DNA of 64,000 nt from NCBI RefSeq assembly GCF_000423545.1, contig NZ_AUIE01000026.1:52140-116139 (forward strand), in the 5' to 3' direction. Shown in pieces: positions 35,527-44,114 of the stretch. A program made the position numbers and the translations under genes. The stretch's first letter is position 1; each line of letters begins with the position of its first letter. Origin of the DNA: Metapseudomonas resinovorans DSM 21078. Its GTDB lineage: Bacteria > Pseudomonadota > Gammaproteobacteria > Pseudomonadales > Pseudomonadaceae. The notes beneath the pieces are model-generated. The model ran no database searches and had not been told where the DNA came from. It saw only the letters and a list, made by a program, of their open reading frames with translations.

Positions 35527-36867
35527 TCAGCCCTTCTTGGCCTTACCGAAGCCCGGAGCCTTGCGCACCGACTTGACCTTGGGTTTTTCGCTGTCGATCC
35601 AGCGGCCCAGGGATGCGCCCTTGACCGCCTTGCCAGCGCCTGCCTGAGGTTCCTTGGGCTTCTTCGGTTTCTTTGGCTTCTTCACGACCTGGCCGGTGGC
35701 GTCAGTCATCGGTACCCGGTGATCGGGGATGAAATCCGGCTCATCGCGGCGCTGCAGGGTCTGGCGGGTCAGCACTTCGATGGCCGCCAGCAGTTGCACC
35801 TCGTCGGCGCAGACCAGGGACACCGCCTCGCCGGTGGCGCCGGCGCGACCGGTACGGCCGATGCGATGCACGTAGTCCTCGGCGACGATGGGCAGGTCGA
35901 AGTTGACCACCAGCGGCAGATCGTCGATGTCCAGGCCACGGGCCGCCACGTCGGTAGCCACCAGCACCTGCACTTCGCTGTCCTTGAACCGCTGCAGCGC
36001 GCGCAGTCGAGAGGGCTGCGGCTTGTCGCCGTGGATGGCGTCGGCAGAGACGCCATGCGCCTGGAGTTCGTCCACCAGTTGATCGACCCCCTTGCGGGTC
36101 TTGGCGAAGACCAGCACCTGCCCCCAGCGACGATCCTCGAGCAGGTGCAGGAACAGTTCACTCTTGCGCTTCTTGTCCACCGGGATCAGCCACTGGCGCA
36201 CGCTCTTGGCGGCAGCATTGCGTGGGCTGACTTCGACGGATAGCGGGTCGCGCAGCAGCTCGCGGGCCATCTGGCGGATGGCATCGGAGAAGGTGGCAGA
36301 GAACAGCAGGGTCTGGCGGCGTTTGGGCAGCGCGACGAAAAGCTCGTCCAGCTCACGGGCGAAGCCGAGGTCGAGCATACGGTCGGCCTCGTCCAGCACC
36401 AGCACCTGGAGCTGGTTGAACTTCACCGCGTTCTGCCGATAGAGGTCGAGCAGTCGACCGGGGGTGGCGACGAGGACGTCGATGCCCTTGCGCAGCTTCA
36501 TCATCTGCGGATTGATGCTGACGCCGCCGTAGACCGCGTAGTTGCGCAGCGGCAGGTGCTGGCCGTAGACGCGGAAGCTTTCGTTGACCTGCTCCGCCAG
36601 CTCGCGGGTGGGCACCAGCACCAGGGCGCGCACCGAGTTGCTGGCCACCTGTGGACCTTCCTGGGTCAGCTTTTGCAGTAGCGGCAAGGCGAAGCCGGCG
36701 GTCTTGCCGGTGCCGGTCTGGGCCGCGGCCATCAGGTCGCGCCCTTTGAGGACGGCGGGAATCGCCTCGGCCTGCACCGGCGATGGGGTCTGGTAGCCGA
36801 GCGCCTCGGTGGCGCGCAGCAAGGGTTCGATCAGGCCGAGGGAAGCGAAGGTCATTGGGGCAGCCAT
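35527..36867 (-). CDS. rhlE: DEAD-box RNA helicase RhlE
   Basis: A 446-residue ATP-dependent RNA helicase. Q motif (PSPVQAEAIP), Walker A AAQTGTGKT near residue 48, DEAD in VLVLDEADRML near 157, SAT in LLFSATFSD near 190, and HRIGRTGRAG near 340 are complete. The C-terminal tail is Lys-rich (KKPKKPKKPKE), for RNA binding or complex contacts. Acts in ribosome assembly and mRNA turnover. A second ATG four codons in (MTFASLGL) is an alternative start. Confidence 0.93.
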   Translation of the reverse strand: MAAPMTFASLGLIEPLLRATEALGYQTPSPVQAEAIPAVLKGRDLMAAAQTGTGKTAGFALPLLQKLTQEGPQVASNSVRALVLVPTRELAEQVNESFRVYGQHLPLRNYAVYGGVSINPQMMKLRKGIDVLVATPGRLLDLYRQNAVKFNQLQVLVLDEADRMLDLGFARELDELFVALPKRRQTLLFSATFSDAIRQMARELLRDPLSVEVSPRNAAAKSVRQWLIPVDKKRKSELFLHLLEDRRWGQVLVFAKTRKGVDQLVDELQAHGVSADAIHGDKPQPSRLRALQRFKDSEVQVLVATDVAARGLDIDDLPLVVNFDLPIVAEDYVHRIGRTGRAGATGEAVSLVCADEVQLLAAIEVLTRQTLQRRDEPDFIPDHRVPMTDATGQVVKKPKKPKKPKEPQAGAGKAVKGASLGRWIDSEKPKVKSVRKAPGFGKAKKG

Positions 36868-36916
36868 AGTGTGCGGAAAAGGCGCAATTCTAGCAGGCCG
36901 CCCCAGCCCTTCGGGA

Positions 36917-37834
36917 TCAACTGGTCTGCTCTTGCAGCCCTTCGGCCTTCTCCTCCTTGCGCTCGCGCCATTGCGGCAGCCCGATCAGCACCACCGCGCT
37001 GATGATCACCAGCATGGCCAGGGCTTCCTCGATGCCGATGGTTTCACCCGCGAAGCCGATGCCCAGCAACACCGCCACCACCGGATTGACATAGGCGTAG
37101 CTGGTAGCCGCTGCCGGGCGCACGTTCTTCAGCAGGTAGAGGTAGGAGCTGAAGGCGATGATGGAGCCGAACACGATCAGGTAGGCCAGCGCCCCCCAAC
37201 CGGCGGTAGTGGGCGCACCAACCATGCGCTCGCCACTGAGCAGGCTGCCGGCCAGCAGGGCGACGCCGCCGGCGAGCATTTCCACGGCACTGGCCATGGG
37301 GCCGGCGGGCAGCTTGAGGTTCTTGCTCCACATGGAGCCGAAGGACCAGGCCGCAGCCGCGAAGATGATCAGGACGGCGCCGAGGGGGCTGGCCTGGAGG
37401 TTGGAGCCGAGGTTGAGCAGGCCGATGCCGATCAGCCCCAGGAAGATGCCGGCCCACTCCAGGCGCGTGGTGCGCTGGCCCCAGATCAGGCCGAACAGCA
37501 GTGCGAACAGCGGCACCGTGGCCACGGCCAGTGCAGCGACGCCCGACGCCACGCCCAGATCCTCGGCCAGGGTCACGCCGCCGTTGCCGCAGCTGAGCAA
37601 CAGGAAGCCGATCGCTGCAGCGGACTTCCATTCCTGCCAGCTCGGGTTGGGCACTCCGCGCCATCGCAGGAAGCCGTACATCAACGCGCCGGCGACCACG
37701 AAGCGGATGCCCGCCATCAGCAACGGCGGCCAGGATTCGACGCCGATGCGGATCGCGAGATAGGTGGAGCCCCAGATCAGGTACAGAGCGAGGAAGGCCC
37801 CTATGAGCAAGAGCGGAAAACGGCGCGCAGGCAT
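36917..37834 (-). CDS. EamA/DMT-family permease (YedA-like)
   Basis: A 305-residue inner-membrane protein with ten predicted helices in two EamA repeats; LIWGSTYLAIRIGVE in the first helix and VNPVVAVLLGIGFAGE in the second repeat are typical. Members export amino acids or metabolites. It is divergent from an Lrp/AsnC regulator over a 161-bp gap, the usual layout of a regulator with its efflux target. Confidence 0.88.
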   Translation of the reverse strand: MPARRFPLLLIGAFLALYLIWGSTYLAIRIGVESWPPLLMAGIRFVVAGALMYGFLRWRGVPNPSWQEWKSAAAIGFLLLSCGNGGVTLAEDLGVASGVAALAVATVPLFALLFGLIWGQRTTRLEWAGIFLGLIGIGLLNLGSNLQASPLGAVLIIFAAAAWSFGSMWSKNLKLPAGPMASAVEMLAGGVALLAGSLLSGERMVGAPTTAGWGALAYLIVFGSIIAFSSYLYLLKNVRPAAATSYAYVNPVVAVLLGIGFAGETIGIEEALAMLVIISAVVLIGLPQWRERKEEKAEGLQEQTS

Positions 37835-37995
37835 GATCGGAACTCGACAAAGGCAGGAGTGAGGTGTCTATTCTAAGTAAGGCAATAAGCGAGAAATAAG
37901 GACGAAAGCCTTATTCATGGCGCCCGAAACCTTGGAAAGAACTGATTTCACAATCTTCTGCCGTTGATTCGACAGAAGCCGAATCCGGAGGTCCC

Positions 37996-38472
37996 ATGGA
38001 CAAGTACGACCGACTGCTGCTGGCGGCACTCATCGAGAATGGCAGAGCGTCCTTCGCCGACCTGGCCCGCCGGGTCAATCTGTCGCCGCCGGCCGTGGCG
38101 GACCGGGTTGCCAAGCTGGAAGCCAGCGGGGTCATCACCGGCTACCACGCCAGTGTCGACCTGGCGAAGGTGGGCCTGCCCATCGAATGCGTGATCGAAC
38201 TGCGCATCACGGACCGCGACTACAAGCGCACCCAGGAAGCCCTGGAGAAAATTCCCCAGCTGAACCTCTGCCACCGGGTGACTGGCGATGCCTGCCTGCT
38301 GATCAAGGCCGCCGTGGCGTCGATGCCGGAGCTGCAGGACCTGATCGACCAGATCGGCAAGTTCGGCGCAACCAAGACTTCGCTGATCCTGTCGACGCCC
38401 TTCGAGCAGAGGATTCCCGGCGTGCTGCAGGAGCGCGGCAAGGTCGAAACCCTGCGAACGGTGAAAGGCTGA
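37996..38472 (+). CDS. Lrp/AsnC-family transcriptional regulator
   Basis: A 158-residue protein: N-terminal winged helix (LLLAALIENGRASFADLARRVNLSPPAVADRVAKLE in parts) and C-terminal RAM ligand domain from about residue 65. Divergent from the EamA permease, which it probably controls in response to an amino acid. Confidence 0.88.
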   Translation: MDKYDRLLLAALIENGRASFADLARRVNLSPPAVADRVAKLEASGVITGYHASVDLAKVGLPIECVIELRITDRDYKRTQEALEKIPQLNLCHRVTGDACLLIKAAVASMPELQDLIDQIGKFGATKTSLILSTPFEQRIPGVLQERGKVETLRTVKG

Positions 38473-38488
38473 GCGCCCTGAAGGGCTC

Positions 38489-39100
38489 TCAACCCTCCCG
38501 ATGCCGCCTGAGCGCTTCGGGAATTTTCGCCGCCGGCACTTTCTGCAGGCTGCAGAACAACGTGTGCGAGACCTCGTTGATCCCGTGCCTGTCCCGCAGG
38601 CGCCCGGCCAGGTGCAAGGTCAGGTTGGCGGCCATCTCGGCGTCGGCCAGCGCACGGTGGGCCTTGCCGGTGTTGGGCAGGCCCGCCCAGGTATTGAGCG
38701 TGCCGAGTTTGTGGTTGGGTGCTTCGGGCAGCAGGCGTCGCGCAAGCAGCAGGGAACAGGCGAACGCCTGCCGACGTGAACGGCCGATGCGAGCCAACTC
38801 GAAATCCCAGAACTTCTGGTCGAAAGAGGCGTTGTGCGCCAGCAGCGGCAGGTCACCGATGAAGTCGGCGGCCTCGCCCATTACCTGCTCCACCGGCGGC
38901 GCGTCGCGCAGCATGGCGGTGGTGATCCCGGTCAGGCCCTGGATAAAGGCAGGCACCGGTATGCCGGCGTTCATCAAGCTCTGGTAGCGGTCGACGATAC
39001 GTCCGCCCTCCAGGATGACGACGCCGATCTCGGTGGCGCGGCAGTCGTTGCCCGGCGTGATGCCGGTGGTCTCGAAGTCGATGACAGCGATGGGGTCCAC
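38489..39100 (-). CDS. DEDDh 3'-5' exonuclease (DnaQ-like)
   Basis: A 203-residue exonuclease. ExoI VIDFETTGI near residue 5, ExoII LLAHNASFDQKF near 86 and ExoIII HRALADAEMAA near 148 carry the D-E-D-H-D set. It is not the replicative epsilon (no clamp-binding tail, short), so a repair or RNA-trimming role is likelier. Confidence 0.88.
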   Translation of the reverse strand: MDPIAVIDFETTGITPGNDCRATEIGVVILEGGRIVDRYQSLMNAGIPVPAFIQGLTGITTAMLRDAPPVEQVMGEAADFIGDLPLLAHNASFDQKFWDFELARIGRSRRQAFACSLLLARRLLPEAPNHKLGTLNTWAGLPNTGKAHRALADAEMAANLTLHLAGRLRDRHGINEVSHTLFCSLQKVPAAKIPEALRRHREG

Positions 39101-39125
39101 AAGAATGTCCAGTTTGGGGCGGGTT

Positions 39126-39605
39126 TCAGTTCCGCAATAGCAGGTTGCCTTCGATGGGCTGGTAGCGACTCGCGGAACGGATCAGCGATTGCGCAGTGAG
39201 GCCGGGCACGCCGTAGACCAGGGTTTCCACGCCATGGGCGTGGGCCACTCGTTCGAGCAACAGGTCGAAATCGCCGTCGCCCGAGGCCAGCACCACCAGA
39301 TCCACGCGGGGAGCGGCATCGAGCACATCGATGGTGATGCCGACATCCCAGTCGCCTTTTGCCGAGCCGTCGCTGCGCTGGATGAACGGCTTGAGCTTCA
39401 CGTTGAAGCCCAGGTTGCGCAGGATTTGCTGGAACTGCTGTTGCTTGGGGTCGCCCCGGTCGATGGCGTAGGCGCTGGCTTCGACTATGGCCCCCTCGGC
39501 ACTGACGCTCTGCCAGAAGGCGCTGTAGTGGAAGTGGCAGCCGTAGACATGGCGCACCGTGTAGTAGAGGTTCTGCACGTCGGCGAATACTGCGATTTTC
39601 TTCAA
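39126..39605 (-). CDS. NYN-domain (LabA/DUF88) PIN-like ribonuclease
   Basis: A 159-residue protein with acidic active-site residues in AVFADVQNLYY (start), GDWDVGITIDVL near 84 and VVLASGDGDFDLLL near 104. NYN proteins are PIN-like RNases. The start is TTG (LKKIAVFADV) after GAGGAGCCGCG; no ATG or GTG is placed where it would fit. It lies 25 bp upstream of the exonuclease gene on the same strand, suggesting a pair acting on nucleic acid. Confidence 0.85.
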   Translation of the reverse strand: MKKIAVFADVQNLYYTVRHVYGCHFHYSAFWQSVSAEGAIVEASAYAIDRGDPKQQQFQQILRNLGFNVKLKPFIQRSDGSAKGDWDVGITIDVLDAAPRVDLVVLASGDGDFDLLLERVAHAHGVETLVYGVPGLTAQSLIRSASRYQPIEGNLLLRN

Positions 39606-39689
39606 CGCGGCTCCTCGCGGCTGGCTGGCGGCGGCTGGATAAGGGTAGATTTCCGCCAGTATGCCAGCCTCAGGGAATGGAAAGTGGAT

Positions 39690-40256
39690 ATGACCTTGCA
39701 GAAGTCGCCAGGTGCCCTGCTGATCATCGATCAACAGCAGGGTATTCGCCGCCTGGACAAGCCACGCAATAACCCCGGTGCGGAAACCCACATGGCTGCT
39801 TTGCTGGCACAGTGGCGCAAGGCCGGCTGGCCGTTGGTGCACATCCGCCACATCTCTCGCGAGCCGAATTCGGTCTTTGCCCCCGGCCAATCCGGCGCCC
39901 TGTTCCAGCCGGAGTTCACACCTCTGGATCACGAGCAGGTGCTTGAAAAGAACGTCCCCGACGCCTTTATCAACAGCGGCCTGGAACACTGGTTGCGAGT
40001 ACGCGGCATCGATGCGCTGGTGATCGTCGGCGTCGCCAGCGAGAACTCGGTAGAAGCCACCGCCCGCAGCGCCGGCAACCTGGGCTTCACCACACGGGTC
40101 GTGACGGACGCCTGCTACACCTTCGCCAAGGCTGATTTCGCCGGCCGCCCGCGCAGCGCCGAAGAAGTGCATGACATGGCCATGGCCAACCTGCAGGGCG
40201 AGTACGCCCAGGTGCTGCTCGCTGACGAACTGCTGGCGATCTGGCCGACGCCTTGA
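39690..40256 (+). CDS. isochorismatase-fold hydrolase lacking the catalytic cysteine
   Basis: A 188-residue protein of the cysteine-hydrolase superfamily. The base-Asp region LLIIDQQQG is at the N-terminus, KNVPDAFINSGLEHWL near residue 87. Where cysteine hydrolases carry the nucleophile (T-x-x-C-V), this protein has SENSVEATARSA near 117, with Ser at the Cys position. True isochorismatases such as PhzD also lack Cys, so it may have a different chemistry or be inactive. Divergent from the NYN gene. Confidence 0.8.
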   Translation: MTLQKSPGALLIIDQQQGIRRLDKPRNNPGAETHMAALLAQWRKAGWPLVHIRHISREPNSVFAPGQSGALFQPEFTPLDHEQVLEKNVPDAFINSGLEHWLRVRGIDALVIVGVASENSVEATARSAGNLGFTTRVVTDACYTFAKADFAGRPRSAEEVHDMAMANLQGEYAQVLLADELLAIWPTP

Positions 40257-40261
40257 GAGCG

Positions 40262-40372
40262 GGCGTCTATAGTTTCAGCTACCCCCGCGAGCTTCGAGAA
40301 CGGGGAAGACGCCGAGACCCACCGCATGGGTCTGTTGCAGGGAGCAAGGCGCCCGCCATGGCAGGCGGCGCC
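40262..40372 (+). promoter_or_regulatory. highly structured leader upstream of a solute-binding protein gene
   Basis: Three consecutive stems: an outer GGCGTCT/AGACGCC (40262-40268 with 40307-40313) enclosing CCCCG/CGGGG; AGACCCA/TGGGTCT (40315-40321 with 40327-40333, loop CCGCA); and GGCGCCCGCC/GGCGGCGCC (40348-40357 with 40364-40372). This is dense structure for a 163-bp gap, and could be a riboswitch-like leader, although I match it to no known class. Confidence 0.4.
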
Positions 40373-40419
40373 GTCTGGCAGTCACTCCAGCCGCAGGCCG
40401 TGCCAAAGGCGATTGTGCA

Positions 40420-41145
40420 ATGCGCGCTCATGGATGCTGCCTGCTTGCCCTGCTGCTCCTGTCTGCCCCTTGTCATGCCGAGGCGCGCCTGGTGTTCAGC
40501 GCCTTCCCCGACCAGGGCCTGCCACTGTTTCACATCTGCAAACGCATATTGGTGGAAGCCTACGCGGAGCTTGGTATCCGCATCGAGACGCGCGCCGCCC
40601 CCGCCGCGCGCGCCTTGCAGTACGCCGAGCGTGGCCTGAACGATGGCGAACTGTGCCGCACCAGCCTGGTTGCCGAGCAGCGCAACGACCTGCTGCTGAT
40701 CCGCACTCCGTTGTTCGAGACCTACACCGTGGCCTTCGCCAATCGCCCGCTGCAACTGCACGGCTGGTCCAGCCTCAAGCCCTACCTGGTGGGGTTCGAA
40801 CGCGGCAAGGCGGCCCTGGAGCTGCGACTGAAAGGCGTGCGCATGTCACCGTCCAACGGGGTGGAAAACGGCATGCGCAAGCTGGCCGGGGGGCGGGTAG
40901 ACGTGCATGTCGAGGATTACTATTCAGGCATGTGCATCCTGCGCCAGAGCGGCATGCGCGGTATCCAGCCGCTGCATCCGGTGCTGGAGCGGTTCTCCAT
41001 GCACCACTACCTCAACCCACGCCATCGCGACCTGGCAGTTCGCCTGGAGGAAGTGCTGCGGCACATGGCGAAAACAGGTCGCCTGCAACAGATCGAGCAG
41101 CAGGTTCTGCAGGAGGCCGGGCTGGATGATCTGAGCCCACCCTGA
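40420..41145 (+). CDS. periplasmic solute-binding protein (SBP_bac_3-like), orphan
   Basis: A 241-residue exported protein with a signal peptide (GCCLLALLLLSAPCHAEA). The domain is a PAAT-type amino-acid-binding fold (FETYTVAFANRP near 105, NGVENGMRKLAGGRVDVHVED near 145), with no ABC permease or ATPase nearby. It may instead feed a sensor or act as a stand-alone binding protein. A structured leader precedes it. Confidence 0.75.
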   Translation: MRAHGCCLLALLLLSAPCHAEARLVFSAFPDQGLPLFHICKRILVEAYAELGIRIETRAAPAARALQYAERGLNDGELCRTSLVAEQRNDLLLIRTPLFETYTVAFANRPLQLHGWSSLKPYLVGFERGKAALELRLKGVRMSPSNGVENGMRKLAGGRVDVHVEDYYSGMCILRQSGMRGIQPLHPVLERFSMHHYLNPRHRDLAVRLEEVLRHMAKTGRLQQIEQQVLQEAGLDDLSPP

Positions 41146-41188
41146 ACGACTATCATGGCGCTCCTGTTTCCCATCACCCGGAACTCCG

Positions 41189-41668
41189 ATGTCGCTTCAC
41201 GCCCGCAATCTGGCCCTGCTCGACGATCTCGCCATCCCCTACCGGGAAGTCAGTCACGAAGCCGTGCTCGACTACCCCACCGCCCATGCGGTGCGCCAGC
41301 GCTTCGGCCTGCGTGGGGTGGAGAGCAAGAGCCTGTTCCTGCGCCTGAGAGGCGGCGGCTACGCCATGCTGGTAACGCTGGAGAACGCGCGGGCCGACTG
41401 GGTCCAGCTCAAGGCAGTGCTGGGTGCGCGTCCGAGCATCGCCAGCGACGAGGAGCTGGTGGCCCTGACCGGCTGCGTGCCGCAGTGCGCCTGTCCGCTG
41501 GGTCATGCCGCGGCGATTACGCTGGTCTTCGACGATGCTATCTTCCAGCACGAATACCTGCTCTTTTCACCCGGCCCGCCAGAACGCACGCTGGAGGTTT
41601 CCACCGCCGACCTTGCACGCCTGCTGCCAACCCTCCCCAATCGGGTGCTGAACTATCGCTCCAGCTGA
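41189..41668 (+). CDS. YbaK/ProXp-type aminoacyl-tRNA deacylase
   Basis: A 159-residue editing-domain protein. The conserved Lys is in GVESKSLFLRL near residue 48, GCVPQCACPLGH near 92 corresponds to the G-x-x-P loop, and the fold is YbaK/EbsC. It hydrolyses mischarged tRNA (Cys- or Ala-tRNAPro type). Which tRNA cannot be told from sequence. Confidence 0.83.
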   Translation: MSLHARNLALLDDLAIPYREVSHEAVLDYPTAHAVRQRFGLRGVESKSLFLRLRGGGYAMLVTLENARADWVQLKAVLGARPSIASDEELVALTGCVPQCACPLGHAAAITLVFDDAIFQHEYLLFSPGPPERTLEVSTADLARLLPTLPNRVLNYRSS

Positions 41669-41743
41669 GGATGCCTTTGGAGGCAGCCGTAGCTTGGGCT
41701 AAAGTGCCCAAGACTGACTGCCGCAAGATGTGACTGCCTGCTG

Positions 41744-42406
41744 ATGAATCCTTTCGAGCTGCTGCGCGACACCTGGTACTTTTTCTCCCGCAATGTCGGC
41801 GAGATCGTCCTGCTCTGCCTGCCGACCATCCTCATCGAAGCCATCGCCCAACAAGGGCTGGTCGCCTGGCTTGGCCCGGACAAATCCCAGGGCGCCTCGA
41901 TCATCCTCAGCATGCTGTTCTACCCGCTCTACGTCGGCGCGCTGATCATTTTCGTCGACAGCCGCAGCCACCGCATCCGGCTCAAACCCCGGCAGGTGCT
42001 GGAGATGGCGCTGTTCCGCTGGCCCTCGTTCGCCGTGCTGGCCGCCATCAGCACCCTGCTGATCATGGTCGGGGCCTGGATGCTGATCATTCCCGGCCTC
42101 TACGTGATGATCAAACTGGCGTTCGCCGAATACCTGCTGGTACTGGAGGGCAAGGCGCCACTGGACGCCATCAAGGAAAGCTTTGCCCTGACCCGGGGCC
42201 ACTTCTGGAGCATCCTCGCCTGCGTGCTGCTGGTGATGGGGCCGATCTGGCTGGTGGACTGGTTCGCCTATCGCGAACTCGGGGACAACCCGGACCCGGT
42301 GGGCACCGTGATGCTTGAAAGCTTCAATAGCTTCTTCCAGCTATTTGTCAGCATCACCCTGTACCGGATGTTCACGCTGGTGACGGAGCAGGCGACCGAG
42401 CAGTGA
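41744..42406 (+). CDS. YciC-family membrane protein
   Basis: A 220-residue polytopic inner-membrane protein with about five hydrophobic segments and the family-like stretch LIIPGLYVMIKLAFAEYLLVLEG near residue 115, followed by KESFALTRGHFW. Family function is unknown. Single gene. Confidence 0.8.
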   Translation: MNPFELLRDTWYFFSRNVGEIVLLCLPTILIEAIAQQGLVAWLGPDKSQGASIILSMLFYPLYVGALIIFVDSRSHRIRLKPRQVLEMALFRWPSFAVLAAISTLLIMVGAWMLIIPGLYVMIKLAFAEYLLVLEGKAPLDAIKESFALTRGHFWSILACVLLVMGPIWLVDWFAYRELGDNPDPVGTVMLESFNSFFQLFVSITLYRMFTLVTEQATEQ

Positions 42407-42529
42407 TCGCTGCCCGGAATACGATTGAATTGCGTAGCGAGCGTCGGCTGATTTCAACAACGCATGGCCGAGTGCAGTAGTTTTTTGCCAGGCTGCTAGT
42501 CTTTTCAAGCCACTCAAGGAGGATCCCCC

Positions 42530-42967
42530 ATGGCTGAAAATCCCAGCATCCTGTCCCACATCTCGGTGGGCACCAACGACTTCGAGCGCGCCGTCGCCTT
42601 CTACGACAAGGTGCTGGCCACCCTGGGCTGCAGACGCATCATGGAACACCCCGGCGCCGTGGCCTACGGCCGCGAGTACCCCGAGTTCTGGGTGCAGACG
42701 CCCGTGGACGGCCGCCCGGCCAGCGTTGGCAATGGCGCCCACATCGGCTTCTTCGCCCCCAGCAAGGAGGCCGTGCTGGCTTTCTTCGAAGCAGCGCTGG
42801 ATGCCGGCGGCAAGGGCGACGGTGAACCCGGCCCGCGTCCGGAATACGGCGATCCCTACTATGGCTGTTTCGTCCGCGATCTGGACGGCCACAAGATCGA
42901 AGCGACCTTCTGGGACATGGACCTGGATCAGGGCTATGAGCTGTACGTCGAACCCCACGCTCACTGA
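42530..42967 (+). CDS. VOC-family (glyoxalase/dioxygenase-like) protein
   Basis: A 145-residue single VOC protein: ISVGTNDFERAVAFYDKVL at the N-terminus and a C-terminal GCFVRDLDGHKIEATFW. Metal-ligand-type residues His and Glu are present (ISHIS..., KIEATFW). Substrate unknown. Ribosome site AAGGAGG, a strong match. The next gene (-) overlaps its stop, so the two converge. Confidence 0.85.
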   Translation: MAENPSILSHISVGTNDFERAVAFYDKVLATLGCRRIMEHPGAVAYGREYPEFWVQTPVDGRPASVGNGAHIGFFAPSKEAVLAFFEAALDAGGKGDGEPGPRPEYGDPYYGCFVRDLDGHKIEATFWDMDLDQGYELYVEPHAH

Positions 42968-43764
42968 GCGCCGGGGCGATAGCGCTGCGCGGCGCCCAGC
43001 ACCCAACCTTCATCGATCATCTTCCCCAGGGCCTCGGCAATGGCCTGGCGCTGGGGCAGCAACGACCGCTGGCGCGAGAAGCCGAGGAAAAGTTCGGTGC
43101 GTGCCGGTGGCCGATACGCCAGTTTGACGATGCGCCCAGCCAGGGCCGGGTCGCGCAGCAATTCATAGTCCACCTGGCAGTCGGTGCCGATCACCAACTG
43201 CAGCCGCTTGTGGCGCAGCATGTCCAGCAACTGCCCTTCACTGCCGACTCCGACCTTGCGCAACGCCTGGTCGGAGTCGAAGGGTTCGAAGTAGGCCGAG
43301 CCCCGCACGAAACCGATGTCGTACTGGCCCAGCTGCGGATAGCCGGTAACGCTCTGAGCCAACTCCGGCAGGCTGTAGAAGCGCGGCGCGCAGGTGAAGT
43401 ACGGGCGATCCAGATAATCGATATAGCGCTCGCGCTCTGGCGTCCGGGCAAGCCCGGTCATCAGATCCGCCGCCCCCCGCTCCAGGGCAGCCAGCCCACG
43501 CGACCAGGGCGCACGCTGCACTTCGAAGCGCAGTCCAGTCCGGCGCTCCAGTTCGGCCAGCAGGTCCATGTCCAGGCCGCGCAATGCCCCCCCTTCGCCA
43601 GCAATGCGAAACGGAGGCCAGTAGTCGGTCATCACCCGCAACGGTGCCTGGTCGTCCGCGTTTGCCAGGCCGGGAAGCAGTAGCACGCCCGCCAGCCAGA
43701 ACCAGCGACGCCGCGCTTTGGAGATAAAGGCCTGGAATGACCAGAGGACTACGCCCAGCTGCAT
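42961..43764 (-). CDS. periplasmic solute-binding protein (SBP_bac_3-like), orphan
   Basis: A 267-residue exported protein. It starts at MQLGVVLWSFQAF after GGGAG and has a signal region ending LLLPGLANADDQ. The fold follows PLRVMTDYWPPFRIAGEGG, GLDMDLLAELERRTGL near 65 and RGAADLMTGLARTPERERYI near 95, like PAAT binding proteins. No permease is adjacent. Together with the protein at 40420 it makes two orphan binding proteins within 4 kb. Confidence 0.8.
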   Translation of the reverse strand: MQLGVVLWSFQAFISKARRRWFWLAGVLLLPGLANADDQAPLRVMTDYWPPFRIAGEGGALRGLDMDLLAELERRTGLRFEVQRAPWSRGLAALERGAADLMTGLARTPERERYIDYLDRPYFTCAPRFYSLPELAQSVTGYPQLGQYDIGFVRGSAYFEPFDSDQALRKVGVGSEGQLLDMLRHKRLQLVIGTDCQVDYELLRDPALAGRIVKLAYRPPARTELFLGFSRQRSLLPQRQAIAEALGKMIDEGWVLGAAQRYRPGAQ

Positions 43765-43777
43765 GCCGGCTCCCGGA

Positions 43778-44026
43778 TCAGTCTTGCAGTTCGTTATGAG
43801 TGCCATCGCAGCAAGGCGGTGTGTGGCTGTGTTTGCAGCCACAGAAATACAGGGTTTCGCTGACCTCTGCATGGAATTTGAGTGGCACCAGGCCACTGCC
43901 CTTGTGAGACCCATCGCAAAATGGCTGTTGCTGGCTTCGACCACAGCGACACCAGAAGTAATCCCGGCCAGCGACCACCTCCACCTCGTAAGGCCCCTTT
44001 TGGGCGATCCGCACTTCGCTGCTCAC
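43778..44026 (-). CDS. CDGSH-type iron-sulfur protein with two metal-binding motifs
   Basis: An 82-residue protein with two CDGSH-like sites: CRCGRSQQQPFCDGSH near residue 26 and CGCKHSHTPPCCDGTH near 62. Bacterial double-motif CDGSH proteins bind two [2Fe-2S] clusters, each with three Cys and one His. Start is GTG after GGGAGG. Function in the cell is unknown; redox or iron-sulfur transfer is likely. The stop lies 13 bp from the next gene's start, on the same strand, so the two may form an operon. Confidence 0.85.
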   Translation of the reverse strand: MSSEVRIAQKGPYEVEVVAGRDYFWCRCGRSQQQPFCDGSHKGSGLVPLKFHAEVSETLYFCGCKHSHTPPCCDGTHNELQD

Positions 44027-44114
44027 GGCAATCCTCCCGGGCGTGTCTGGCTTGGGCCGCAGCGGCGGCTCGGGTATGCTCGCCCTCTTCCAGCATAGAT
44101 GCCTGCTCTTGCCG

